DNA from: Flavobacteriaceae bacterium
GTDB lineage: Bacteria; Bacteroidota; Bacteroidia; Flavobacteriales; Flavobacteriaceae
Length of the DNA: 10,455 nucleotides
Reading direction: 5' to 3'
Assembly (NCBI GenBank): GCA_002690085.1
Contig: NZDM01000048.1
Span: 1-10,455, forward strand
The notes under the pieces are model-generated. The model had not been told where the DNA came from. It saw nothing but the letters and a program-made list of their open reading frames with translations, and did not search any database. This document shows, piece after piece, positions 1 to 6,198 of the stretch; within the stretch, counting starts at the first letter, position 1, and each line of letters begins with the position of its first letter. Made by a program: the position numbers and the translations under genes.

Positions 1-2
1 AC

Positions 3-395
3 GTCGCCATAAATCAAGAGGATTTACCAAAAGATACTTTTTCACAAGCGCAATTAATTGCGTCTTGGGATTCCTATGTAGAATCATTAGAAGTAAAAGG
101 GCGGTATAATCTTGCAGCTATTCTTAAAATTGACATTCCAAAACTGAAAGATGGATCTTTAATTGCATTGGAATTTCCAAATTCAACCAATAAAATCGAA
201 GTGGAACACCAACAAACAGAATTACTTCAATTTTTAAGAAAATCTTTGAATAATTTTGACATTAAATTAGACATTACTGTGAATGAATCAATGGAAAAAG
301 AATTTGCTTACACCGCGGAAGAAAAGTTTGCCAAATTAAAAGCTAAAAACCCTGCCATTGAAACCTTAAAAAAAACCTTCAATTTAGATTTGTAA
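3..395 (+). CDS. dnaX: DNA polymerase III subunit gamma/tau, C-terminal end (5'-truncated by window)
   Basis: This is the open 3' part of a gene entering from the left edge. About 130 codons are visible in a frame that stays open to the edge and ends in TAA. There is no AAA+ clamp-loader core here, so the call rests on the tail. It is a lysine- and glutamate-rich helical domain with a W-x-x-Y-V-E segment near residue 25 and a terminal block reading EKFAKLKAKNPAIETLKKTF followed by NLDL, which is the usual ending of flavobacterial DnaX proteins. In the family this region is the tau-specific C-terminal part, which contacts the polymerase alpha subunit. The miaE start follows 3 nt after the stop, so the two genes are probably co-transcribed. 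An internal ATG at 168 is not the start, because the same frame runs upstream of it. The identification comes from recalled family sequence and not from a visible catalytic motif. Confidence 0.75.
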   Translation, partial: VAINQEDLPKDTFSQAQLIASWDSYVESLEVKGRYNLAAILKIDIPKLKDGSLIALEFPNSTNKIEVEHQQTELLQFLRKSLNNFDIKLDITVNESMEKEFAYTAEEKFAKLKAKNPAIETLKKTFNLDL

Positions 396-398
396 ACC

Positions 399-980
399 AT
401 GTTAGGACTTAAACTTCCAACCGATCCAAGATGGGTCAATATTGCTGAAATGAACATAGATGAAATTCTGACGGACCATGCTTTTTGTGAACAAAAAGCC
501 GCCAGTACCGCCATATCCCTTATTGTTGGATTTCCAGAGTATACTGCGCTTGTTCAAGAAATGACAGCTTTGGTAGTGGAGGAAATCAGCCATTTTAAAA
601 TGGTACACGATTTAATCATTGAACGTGGGAAAACTCTTGGTAGAGACCGAAAAGACGCTTATGTTGTGTCCCTTTTAAAGTTTTTTCCAAAAGGCGGAAG
701 CCGAACAACTCAACTAGTGCATCGCCTTCTTTATGCCGCATTAATTGAAGCTAGAAGTTGTGAGCGATTTCGATTACTCTCTGAAAATTTAAGCGATAAA
801 AAACTAGCTAAGTTCTATAAAAAACTGATGATTAGTGAAGCCCACCATTACACAATGTTTTTAAATTTTGCGAGACAATATGGAGACCGCAATGAAGTGG
901 ATGCTAAATGGAATGCGCTTTTAGAATTTGAAGCCAATATTATGAAGCGTTTGAGTAGCACTGAAAGTATCCACGGATAG
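399..980 (+). CDS. miaE: tRNA-(ms2io6A)-hydroxylase MiaE
   Basis: The 193-aa product is a ferritin-like diiron monooxygenase. In the family it hydroxylates the isopentenyl side chain of ms2i6A at position 37 of tRNAs that read UNN codons, after MiaA and MiaB have acted. The diiron ligands are visible as E31 (in CEQKAAS), the E62-x-x-H65 pair (EEISHF), E117 (IEARSCERF) and the E147-x-x-H150 pair (SEAHHYTMF), giving the expected four glutamates and two histidines in a four-helix arrangement. Length and the starting sequence MLGLKLPTDPRW match the short flavobacterial form. The ATG lies 3 nt after the dnaX stop with no promoter between, so it probably shares dnaX transcription. No hairpin terminator is obvious downstream. 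The protein should be cytoplasmic and need O2 and a reductant. Recognition is strong across the full length. Confidence 0.95.
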   Translation: MLGLKLPTDPRWVNIAEMNIDEILTDHAFCEQKAASTAISLIVGFPEYTALVQEMTALVVEEISHFKMVHDLIIERGKTLGRDRKDAYVVSLLKFFPKGGSRTTQLVHRLLYAALIEARSCERFRLLSENLSDKKLAKFYKKLMISEAHHYTMFLNFARQYGDRNEVDAKWNALLEFEANIMKRLSSTESIHG

Positions 981-1164
981 AATACATTTAGCTTAATTTT
1001 TGACCTCCTATTGCCTTTGTGTAATGACATTTGGACTGCCTGCCCTGGTTCATTGGATGCCGCTTGAAAAAGGTTCATCGATGGCAGCATAGCATTTTCA
1101 ATTAAAAGCCGAACAGCATTGTAACCAATAGCTACATATTTAAAATAATCATGACATTGGACGA
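981..1164. other. 184-bp intergenic region with an unexplained open frame on the minus strand
   Basis: This gap lies between the convergent miaE and pdxH genes. I see no terminator hairpin with a T-run. On the minus strand one frame stays open through the whole gap and on into antisense miaE (about 1192 down to 848). Its intergenic part reads as plausible protein, including the segments LPSMNLFQAASNEPGQAVQM and LHKGNRRSKIKLNVFYPW. I do not recognise it. The only early ATG lies inside the pdxH 3' end, and the frame continues into miaE, so I do not call a gene. It may be a decayed gene or chance. Confidence 0.4.
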
Positions 1165-1812
1165 TCAAGGGGATAAACGTTCTATGCTCCAATTAAAATC
1201 CTTTTGAAGTTGGTAACGAATACGATCGTGAAGTCTATTGGCACGTCCTTGCCAAAATTCAACTTCAATAGGTTTTACAATCAAACCACCCCAAAATTTA
1301 GGGCGAGGTATAGGTTGGTCTTTAAATTTTTCTTCCAACATTTTAAGGTTTTTTTCAATTACTGAGCGATTTTCAATCACTGAACTTTGATGGGATGCGT
1401 GAGCACCTAGTTGACTTCCTCTAGGACGAGAATTGAAGTAAGCATCACTGGATTCTGCTGCTATTTTTTCAGCACTCCCTTTAATAATAACTTGTCGTTC
1501 TGCGCCTTCCCAATGAAAGGATAAACAAGCCTTTGGATGTGATACCAATGCCTTTCCTTTTTCACTTTGATAATTGGTATAAAAAACAAACCCCTCAGAA
1601 CTGAATTGCTTGAGCAGTACCACCCTTCCTTTGGGGTGACCACTAGCATCCATAGTTGAAAGCGTCATGGCATTAGTTTCAATTTCAGGAAAATGTTGGT
1701 CTACTTCTGAGAACCATTGTTCAAAAAGCATAAAGGGAGTTTTTGGAACGTCTTTTTTAAGCAGACTCCCTTTGTCATAAGATTTTCTGTAATGCCCTAA
1801 ATCTTTTTGCAT
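1165..1812 (-). CDS. pdxH: Pyridoxine/pyridoxamine 5'-phosphate oxidase
   Basis: The 215-aa product is full length against E. coli PdxH (218 aa). In the family it is an FMN-dependent homodimer that oxidises pyridoxine- or pyridoxamine-5'-phosphate to PLP with O2. FMN-binding motifs are visible: RVVLLK at 63-68, FYTNY with S-x-K-G around 77-86, RQV at 106-108 and QS at 142-143. Substrate-phosphate residues appear in Y125, SRPR (128-131) and S133. The catalytic block reads EFWQGR-x-NRLHDR around 185-197, with R193 and H195 matching the E. coli active-site arginine and histidine. The protein ends in W-x-x-ERLSP as usual. It sits downstream of dld on the same strand, 82 bp away. A hairpin over the dld stop lies between them, so separate transcription is plausible. 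Nothing is missing. Confidence 0.97.
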   Translation of the reverse strand: MQKDLGHYRKSYDKGSLLKKDVPKTPFMLFEQWFSEVDQHFPEIETNAMTLSTMDASGHPKGRVVLLKQFSSEGFVFYTNYQSEKGKALVSHPKACLSFHWEGAERQVIIKGSAEKIAAESSDAYFNSRPRGSQLGAHASHQSSVIENRSVIEKNLKMLEEKFKDQPIPRPKFWGGLIVKPIEVEFWQGRANRLHDRIRYQLQKDFNWSIERLSP

Positions 1813-1879
1813 GGTAATAATTTATTCAAAATTAAAAAATTAGACTTTAAAAATTGATTTAAATTAGCCTTAAATTTAC

Positions 1880-1909
1880 AAACATTGGATTACATCACTT
1901 CCAATGTTT
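1880..1909 (-). terminator. Stem-loop overlapping the 3' end of dld
   Basis: There is a perfect 10-bp inverted repeat (AAACATTGGA read on the minus strand, pairing with TCCAATGTTT) around a 10-nt loop. It spans the last dld codons and its TGA stop. Downstream on the minus strand the sequence is AT-rich but has no clean U-run, so it is a weak intrinsic terminator, or an mRNA 3'-end stabiliser between dld and pdxH. The stem is seen directly; the function is inferred. Confidence 0.5.
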
Positions 1910-3589
1910 AAGTTTACTGCTTTTGCCTATACCCGGATTAAAACTGTTGGTAGGATCCAATGCTTTATAGAACTCTAATAAGATTGATTTGGCTTTATAT
2001 TCGTGTCCAACATTGTGTTCTGCAGGGTATTCTGCGCCGCGCGAATCATAATATTTAAGCAATTCTCTTTTTAAGTGTTTGATGTCGACCCCTTTTTTTA
2101 CAATGTAATTTTGATGCAAAACATGACAAAACAAATGCCCGTAATACAATTTCATCTCGAACATATTATCGATTTCCTTTGGCAAAGTTTCAAACCATTG
2201 CTTTTCATTTCTAGGAAATGCAATGTCCATGGACATGGTACCACCAATTTTAGAAGCGTTTAGAACCGCATACCTTCCAAAGGCACTAGCAGCAGTGAAC
2301 CTGTGTAGGATAGCCTTATTGCCTTCTTTTTCTGAACATTCAAAAAACCCGCCTTCATTTACATTAAAGAAATCATTAAAATAAGTCCGTGCCTCTTCGA
2401 TACCTGCGTCAGACATCTCTACAATCCAATGGTGTTCGTATAAATCCCTGAAGTTTTCCATTTTTTTTGGTAAGTGATTGGGGTAAAGCTTTCCTAAAAA
2501 TTGCATTATTTTATCTGACAAATTTGAGGGAAGTATTGGTATTTTTTTTGAGATGAGATCAACACTTCGTTTCAATTCAAAAAGCGTTGGAAGAAAATTT
2601 GTTCCTAATTTATCCAAGACAATAAAAGTATCCTTACTATACTTTTTTGCGGCATCATAACAATCTCTGTGTAAATAATCGCCTGAGGTTGGTAATGATT
2701 TAAAGCTTGAAAGAATGTCACGTCTTATTTGCCAAAACACGTCTGATTCATTAGAACCTAGGTAAAAAATCTTATTTTTTTTCGGCTTTTCATAGCTGTC
2801 TAATCGAACGGCAAAGACCGCAATTTTTCCTGCAGAACCAGAAGCACCATACAAGAGTCTGGGGTCCGAATTGAACCTTGACGGGGTATTTGAATTAATG
2901 TTTCTCAAAATATCAATATAGCCGTCATCTGAAGCCCGCTTTTTTGTATTGATAACATCCGAAGTCTTGTAGTTTTTAAGCTGTAAATTCTCTAATATTT
3001 CTTCTGGAGTCTTTCCCAAGTGTATACCTAAATCGTTGATCAATTCTAACCGGCCATTTTCATTGACTTTGGCATACAATGCCATTTCTGTATAAGCTGG
3101 ACCTCTTTGAATCAAAGACCCACCAGAGTTGTTACATATTCCTCCGATAATTGAAGCCCCAATGGAAGTGGAACCAATGACGGAATGCGGCTCACGACCT
3201 AATGGAAGGAGTTTTTTCTCTAAATCAAATAAAGTGCTTCCTGCCAGACCAATTATTTGCTTCCCATGATCAATTAAATGAATATCTTTGATGCGCATGG
3301 TGTTGATGATAACAATAGGCCGGTCGTAATCATTTCCATATGGAGTTGAACCACCTGTTAATCCCGTATTGGCAGCTTGCATCAAAACAATAACATCATT
3401 TAAAACACAGACTTCCAAAAGTTTCCATATTTCCAACAAGGAACCAGGACTGGCAACGGCTAAAGCTTCCCCATACCCATAGCGCCAACCCTTAGAATAG
3501 GTTTGTATATTCCACTGCTTGGTTAATAGGTTTTTGTTTCCAGTAATTTGTCTTAAATCTTGGATGATTTTTTTATGAGTCTCAATCAT
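1895..3589 (-). CDS. dld: Quinone-dependent D-lactate dehydrogenase (FAD-binding, membrane-associated)
   Basis: The 564-aa product aligns from end to end with E. coli Dld (571 aa). In the family it is a peripheral inner-membrane flavoenzyme that oxidises D-lactate to pyruvate and passes electrons to quinone. The FAD-binding region shows the Dld-specific NTGLTGGSTP near residue 74 and GSTSIGASIIGGICNNSGGS near 139-158, then QRGPAYTEM. The membrane-associated second domain includes KYSKDTF, DKLGTNF, HLPKKMENFRDLYEHHW and LYYGHLFCHVLHQNYIVKKG. The C-terminal block has PAEHNVGHEYKA near 522 and DPTNSFNPGIGK. I chose the ATG at 3587-3589 because similarity begins there. A longer reading would need a TTG at 3635-3637 and would add a 16-residue hydrophobic leader not usual for Dld. 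It is transcribed divergently from the secreted-protein gene at 3778, with paired candidate control sites between. Confidence 0.95.
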   Translation of the reverse strand: MIETHKKIIQDLRQITGNKNLLTKQWNIQTYSKGWRYGYGEALAVASPGSLLEIWKLLEVCVLNDVIVLMQAANTGLTGGSTPYGNDYDRPIVIINTMRIKDIHLIDHGKQIIGLAGSTLFDLEKKLLPLGREPHSVIGSTSIGASIIGGICNNSGGSLIQRGPAYTEMALYAKVNENGRLELINDLGIHLGKTPEEILENLQLKNYKTSDVINTKKRASDDGYIDILRNINSNTPSRFNSDPRLLYGASGSAGKIAVFAVRLDSYEKPKKNKIFYLGSNESDVFWQIRRDILSSFKSLPTSGDYLHRDCYDAAKKYSKDTFIVLDKLGTNFLPTLFELKRSVDLISKKIPILPSNLSDKIMQFLGKLYPNHLPKKMENFRDLYEHHWIVEMSDAGIEEARTYFNDFFNVNEGGFFECSEKEGNKAILHRFTAASAFGRYAVLNASKIGGTMSMDIAFPRNEKQWFETLPKEIDNMFEMKLYYGHLFCHVLHQNYIVKKGVDIKHLKRELLKYYDSRGAEYPAEHNVGHEYKAKSILLEFYKALDPTNSFNPGIGKSSKLKHWK

Positions 3590-3669
3590 TAATTGGAAAA
3601 TGGTTAATAGAAAAATTTTAATAATGAATTTAAACAATCGATAAATTCAAGTTTTTATTAAGAATGAAT

Positions 3670-3691
3670 TAAAGATATGAATTTTGAACAA
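3670..3691 (-). promoter_or_regulatory. Left arm of a 22-bp inverted repeat; candidate dld promoter or operator
   Basis: Read on the minus strand, this begins TTGTTC and ends TTCATATCTTTA. It matches the arm at 3733-3754 in 19 of 22 positions, in opposite orientation, with 41 bp between. TATCTTTA resembles the Bacteroidetes -7 element TAnnTTTG except at its last base. The dld ATG is about 80 nt downstream. Promoter or operator function is inferred; no good -33 TTG lies at the usual 17-23 bp spacing. Confidence 0.35.
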
Positions 3692-3732
3692 GTTATAGAT
3701 TTATACAAGAATTAAAAACCTTGGTATGTTTT

Positions 3733-3754
3733 TTGTTTCAAGTTCATATCTTTA
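3733..3754 (+). promoter_or_regulatory. Right arm of the 22-bp inverted repeat; candidate promoter or operator for the secreted-protein gene
   Basis: The plus strand begins TTGTTTC and ends TTCATATCTTTA, 23 nt upstream of the ATG at 3778. TATCTTTA (3747-3754) resembles the Bacteroidetes -7 box, and a TTG at 3721-3723 lies 23 bp upstream of it, at the edge of acceptable spacing. The mirrored copy at 3670-3691 faces dld, so one regulator could act on both genes. Confidence 0.35.
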
Positions 3755-3777
3755 CAGCAACATTCAAGTTCAGACAA

Positions 3778-4428
3778 ATGCAGCGATTGTTCATTTTTAT
3801 AGTATTATTTTCAGCTTTAAATTGGGGACATTCCCAAGCTGAAACTATTAATGAATCGCTGCGAATCAAAGCCAAAGAATTGGCTAACAAAGACGAAAAT
3901 TCACCATCGCTGTTCCAATTATCGCCGGTTCGAGGTTTAACCAATAAAAATTTTCAAATTACTATGGGCATCCCTCCTATTGATGGTTTTTCAAGAAAAG
4001 AAAGCGGTATTACTACAGAACGAGATGTTGTGGACCCTAGTTGGGATATCAAACAAAAATTTAATGAAAATCAGAAAGATGTCTCTAAGTTTAATAAAGA
4101 TTATTATTTAGGAGATATTAAAACTAAGTCAAAATTCATTCGAATTGTTTGCCGCGATCATGAATATGAAGACGGTGACCGTATTAAATTACTTCTTAAC
4201 AAAGCTACGATCCACCCCAATATAACGCTTCGTAACTCAGGCTATACCATAGATATAAAATTAAAAGAAGGGCTAAATACTGTAGAATTTTATGCCTTAA
4301 ACGAGGGCTCTTCAGGGCCAAACACCGCCGAGCTAAAAGTGATTGACGAAGGTGGCAGCGTTATAAGCTCTGGACAGTGGCTTTTAACCACAGGATATAA
4401 AGCCCGACTTATTGTACTCAAACAATAA
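3778..4428 (+). CDS. Secreted protein of unknown function, flavobacterial type
   Basis: The 216-aa product has a clear signal peptide: MQR, a hydrophobic core (LFIFIVLFSALNW) and a likely cleavage at HSQA/E near residue 21. No lipobox cysteine follows it, so a periplasmic or secreted protein is expected. Residues about 22-105 are polar and low in structure, with an N-terminal helix-like stretch. Residues about 108-216 look like one beta-rich domain, with alternating hydrophobics, LNTVEFYALNEGSSGPNTAE around 166-185 and a terminal TGYKARLIVLKQ. I recall similar uncharacterised proteins in flavobacteria, but no enzyme motif is visible and I assign no function. The start is the ATG at 3778; the TTG at 3721 in the same frame would spoil the signal peptide. 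The stop lies 1 bp from the stop of the convergent PNGase gene, with no terminator between. Confidence 0.8.
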   Translation: MQRLFIFIVLFSALNWGHSQAETINESLRIKAKELANKDENSPSLFQLSPVRGLTNKNFQITMGIPPIDGFSRKESGITTERDVVDPSWDIKQKFNENQKDVSKFNKDYYLGDIKTKSKFIRIVCRDHEYEDGDRIKLLLNKATIHPNITLRNSGYTIDIKLKEGLNTVEFYALNEGSSGPNTAELKVIDEGGSVISSGQWLLTTGYKARLIVLKQ

Positions 4429-4429
4429 G

Positions 4430-6121
4430 TTAATTTACAACCGGACTAGAAATTTCAGTATTGCTTTTTACCACAACATATGTAGAGATCGCATAATAAG
4501 CATTCCCACCTTGACCATCACTTGTCCAATCTTCAAAATCATACTCAAATGTAAAACTTGTACCGTTGAAGCTTGTACCTAAATCATTGGAACGCACAGG
4601 AACTACCATTCCAGGACACCAGCCAGCGCGATCTGGCATCCAATTCCCCGGAGATTGATTGTTAATTGGATTAGACGAACAGCCAATGGGGCCCATGTAA
4701 TGTTGAAAACTGTTAATACCATCAATCTTCACATCATGTGTTCTATAGCACCATTCGGCGCAACCACGGAGATAATCTGGTCCGTTATCATTGGGTGTTG
4801 CATGGCCCCATCCTGAAATAAGGGTTCTCAAATGCGTACTTTCTGCATTGTTTGGAATTTGGACTGCTTTGTCTAAATCTTCGCTGTGGCTAACGCCATA
4901 GGGTACGCCGTCAATGGAATTGGCATGAAATCCTAACACTTCTGATACTGCATAATAAGGGTAATCAGGTGTGCCTTCAATATAATCAAATTCAAGGGTG
5001 ATTAAATCGGCTTTAGCAGTCCAGTTTTCTATGTAAATACGTAATTCAGTAGGGCCACTAAGCAAGGCTTTAAAATCGGTTACATCAAATTCCAAACCGC
5101 GATCTAATTGTTGCGTTCCTACCCAATAAGGTGTTATGTAACGTCCGATTTCAAACCAATTTCCTGTGGCATCATCCTTAACCTTAATGTTAGCAAATCG
5201 ATCCCAGTCATCACAACCTGTCGACGGACAATCGATTTGAAGAAACATTTTAATTTCCGCTATGTTGCTAATTTCTTGATGTAAATTAAAGATTTGAGTG
5301 TTTGACTGGCTAAAACCCCCACCAAAACCCAAAGCTTGTTGATTGAAAGTTGTGTAATTATGAACAATGGGCGCTCCAGTGCCTAAAACATTTACTTCTA
5401 AATCTGTAGCAGCAGTACTTTGTAGAGTTATGATTCCTGAATTGCTTCCAATCACTTCAGGACTAAAACGAATGTAAACATCTGTACTGCCATTTGCAGA
5501 TTCCGAAGGAATTTGTAAACTATTAGAGTACTCGAACCCATCTAAAGAAACTTTAAATGGACCGGTAACAATAATGTTTATAACATCAGTCAAATTTTGT
5601 CCTGTAACAATTATTTGTCTAGAAACTGATGTAGTCCCAACTGCTATAACTTCCTGAAAAGTTACACTTGAGGGACTTGTTGTTATGGAGGGGGCAGTGC
5701 TGAACCCGATACCAGTGAGTGAAACCACTTTATCTGTTGTCTCTGTACTTTTAACTCTAACAGTTCCATAAATTAAACCCAAAGCAGCAGATTGGGGAGA
5801 AAATCTTACATATATATTCAAAGAATCAAAATTTGATATAGACAATTCACTTGTAAAATCGATATCATCCAAAGAAACCTCAAAATTTGGTGATGCTTCA
5901 ATTTGAACAGCAGCGGATAAATTAGTAGCTTGAATGTTTAAAATTTGAGATTCTGAGTGATTCATTTCTTCTATTTCTCCAAACACCATGCTATCATTAC
6001 TGACAGTAATTGAAGCGGTAGGAGTTGAAGTGTTATCACTTCCGCTACAATTAAAAAGAATAAAAAATAAAGATAAAACAAGAGAAGTTTTTATATGGTT
6101 GGTTTTATATATCGTTTTCAT
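4430..6121 (-). CDS. Lipoprotein peptide-N-glycosidase F with two N-terminal beta-sandwich repeats
   Basis: The 563-aa product has a lipoprotein signal ending LFILFNC with Cys25 as the probable lipidated residue. Two tandem repeats of about 105 aa follow (about 36-140 and 144-250). Each contains FEVSLD or FKVSLD, then VRFSP or IRFSP, then TD and a final TGxG, like ASPM/SPD-2/Hydin or choice-of-anchor domains. Residues about 252-563 match Elizabethkingia PNGase F throughout, covering both of its eight-stranded domains. That family hydrolyses the amide bond between asparagine and the first GlcNAc of N-glycans. The catalytic acids D60, E118 and E206 of the mature enzyme correspond to D307 (CDDWDR), E365 (RIYIENW) and E456 (RGCAEWCYR). 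All three disulfide pairs are kept: C298/C303, C454/C458 and C481/C502. An active, outer-membrane-anchored deglycosylase is likely. Whether it faces outward is not provable; SGSD after the cysteine is only mildly acidic. The gene is divergent from 6199. Confidence 0.95.
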   Translation of the reverse strand: MKTIYKTNHIKTSLVLSLFFILFNCSGSDNTSTPTASITVSNDSMVFGEIEEMNHSESQILNIQATNLSAAVQIEASPNFEVSLDDIDFTSELSISNFDSLNIYVRFSPQSAALGLIYGTVRVKSTETTDKVVSLTGIGFSTAPSITTSPSSVTFQEVIAVGTTSVSRQIIVTGQNLTDVINIIVTGPFKVSLDGFEYSNSLQIPSESANGSTDVYIRFSPEVIGSNSGIITLQSTAATDLEVNVLGTGAPIVHNYTTFNQQALGFGGGFSQSNTQIFNLHQEISNIAEIKMFLQIDCPSTGCDDWDRFANIKVKDDATGNWFEIGRYITPYWVGTQQLDRGLEFDVTDFKALLSGPTELRIYIENWTAKADLITLEFDYIEGTPDYPYYAVSEVLGFHANSIDGVPYGVSHSEDLDKAVQIPNNAESTHLRTLISGWGHATPNDNGPDYLRGCAEWCYRTHDVKIDGINSFQHYMGPIGCSSNPINNQSPGNWMPDRAGWCPGMVVPVRSNDLGTSFNGTSFTFEYDFEDWTSDGQGGNAYYAISTYVVVKSNTEISSPVVN

Positions 6122-6198
6122 AAATTGGCTGGTTAAAATCTTTTTGCAATTTAAATTTTTTTTTTCTTAAATTTACAAATTAACAAATACTTTTATCT
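6122..6198. promoter_or_regulatory. Divergent intergenic region with a T10 homopolymer
   Basis: These 77 bp must hold the starts of transcription for both the PNGase lipoprotein (-) and the T9SS protein (+). The region is almost pure A/T and contains a run of ten T at 6156-6165, flanked by a 7-bp inverted repeat (AATTTAA at 6148-6154, TTAAATT at 6167-6173). No convincing pair of -33 and -7 boxes is seen on either strand. Confidence 0.4.

Noticed and set aside
308..608. Two minus-strand open frames (308-514 and 402-608)
   Set aside because: They lie antisense to dnaX and miaE, which are clearly recognised, and their translations show no domain.
1461..1649. Minus-strand 62-codon frame within pdxH
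   Set aside because: It is an out-of-frame shadow of the well-conserved pdxH coding sequence.
2075..2263. Plus-strand 62-codon frame opposite dld
   Set aside because: It is antisense to conserved C-terminal dld codons, with no independent support.
3677..3715. Mini-ORF of 12 codons (MNFEQVIDLYKN) upstream of the secreted-protein gene
   Set aside because: It is very short, and its bases coincide with the inverted-repeat arm, which explains the sequence better. A leader peptide is not supported.
3744..3944. Minus-strand 66-codon frame opposite the secreted-protein gene
   Set aside because: It overlaps the signal peptide coding region of the gene on the plus strand, and nothing recognisable is in it.
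5988..6170. Plus-strand 60-codon frame over the PNGase start
   Set aside because: It is antisense to the lipoprotein signal; its hydrophobic look only mirrors the AT-rich leader.
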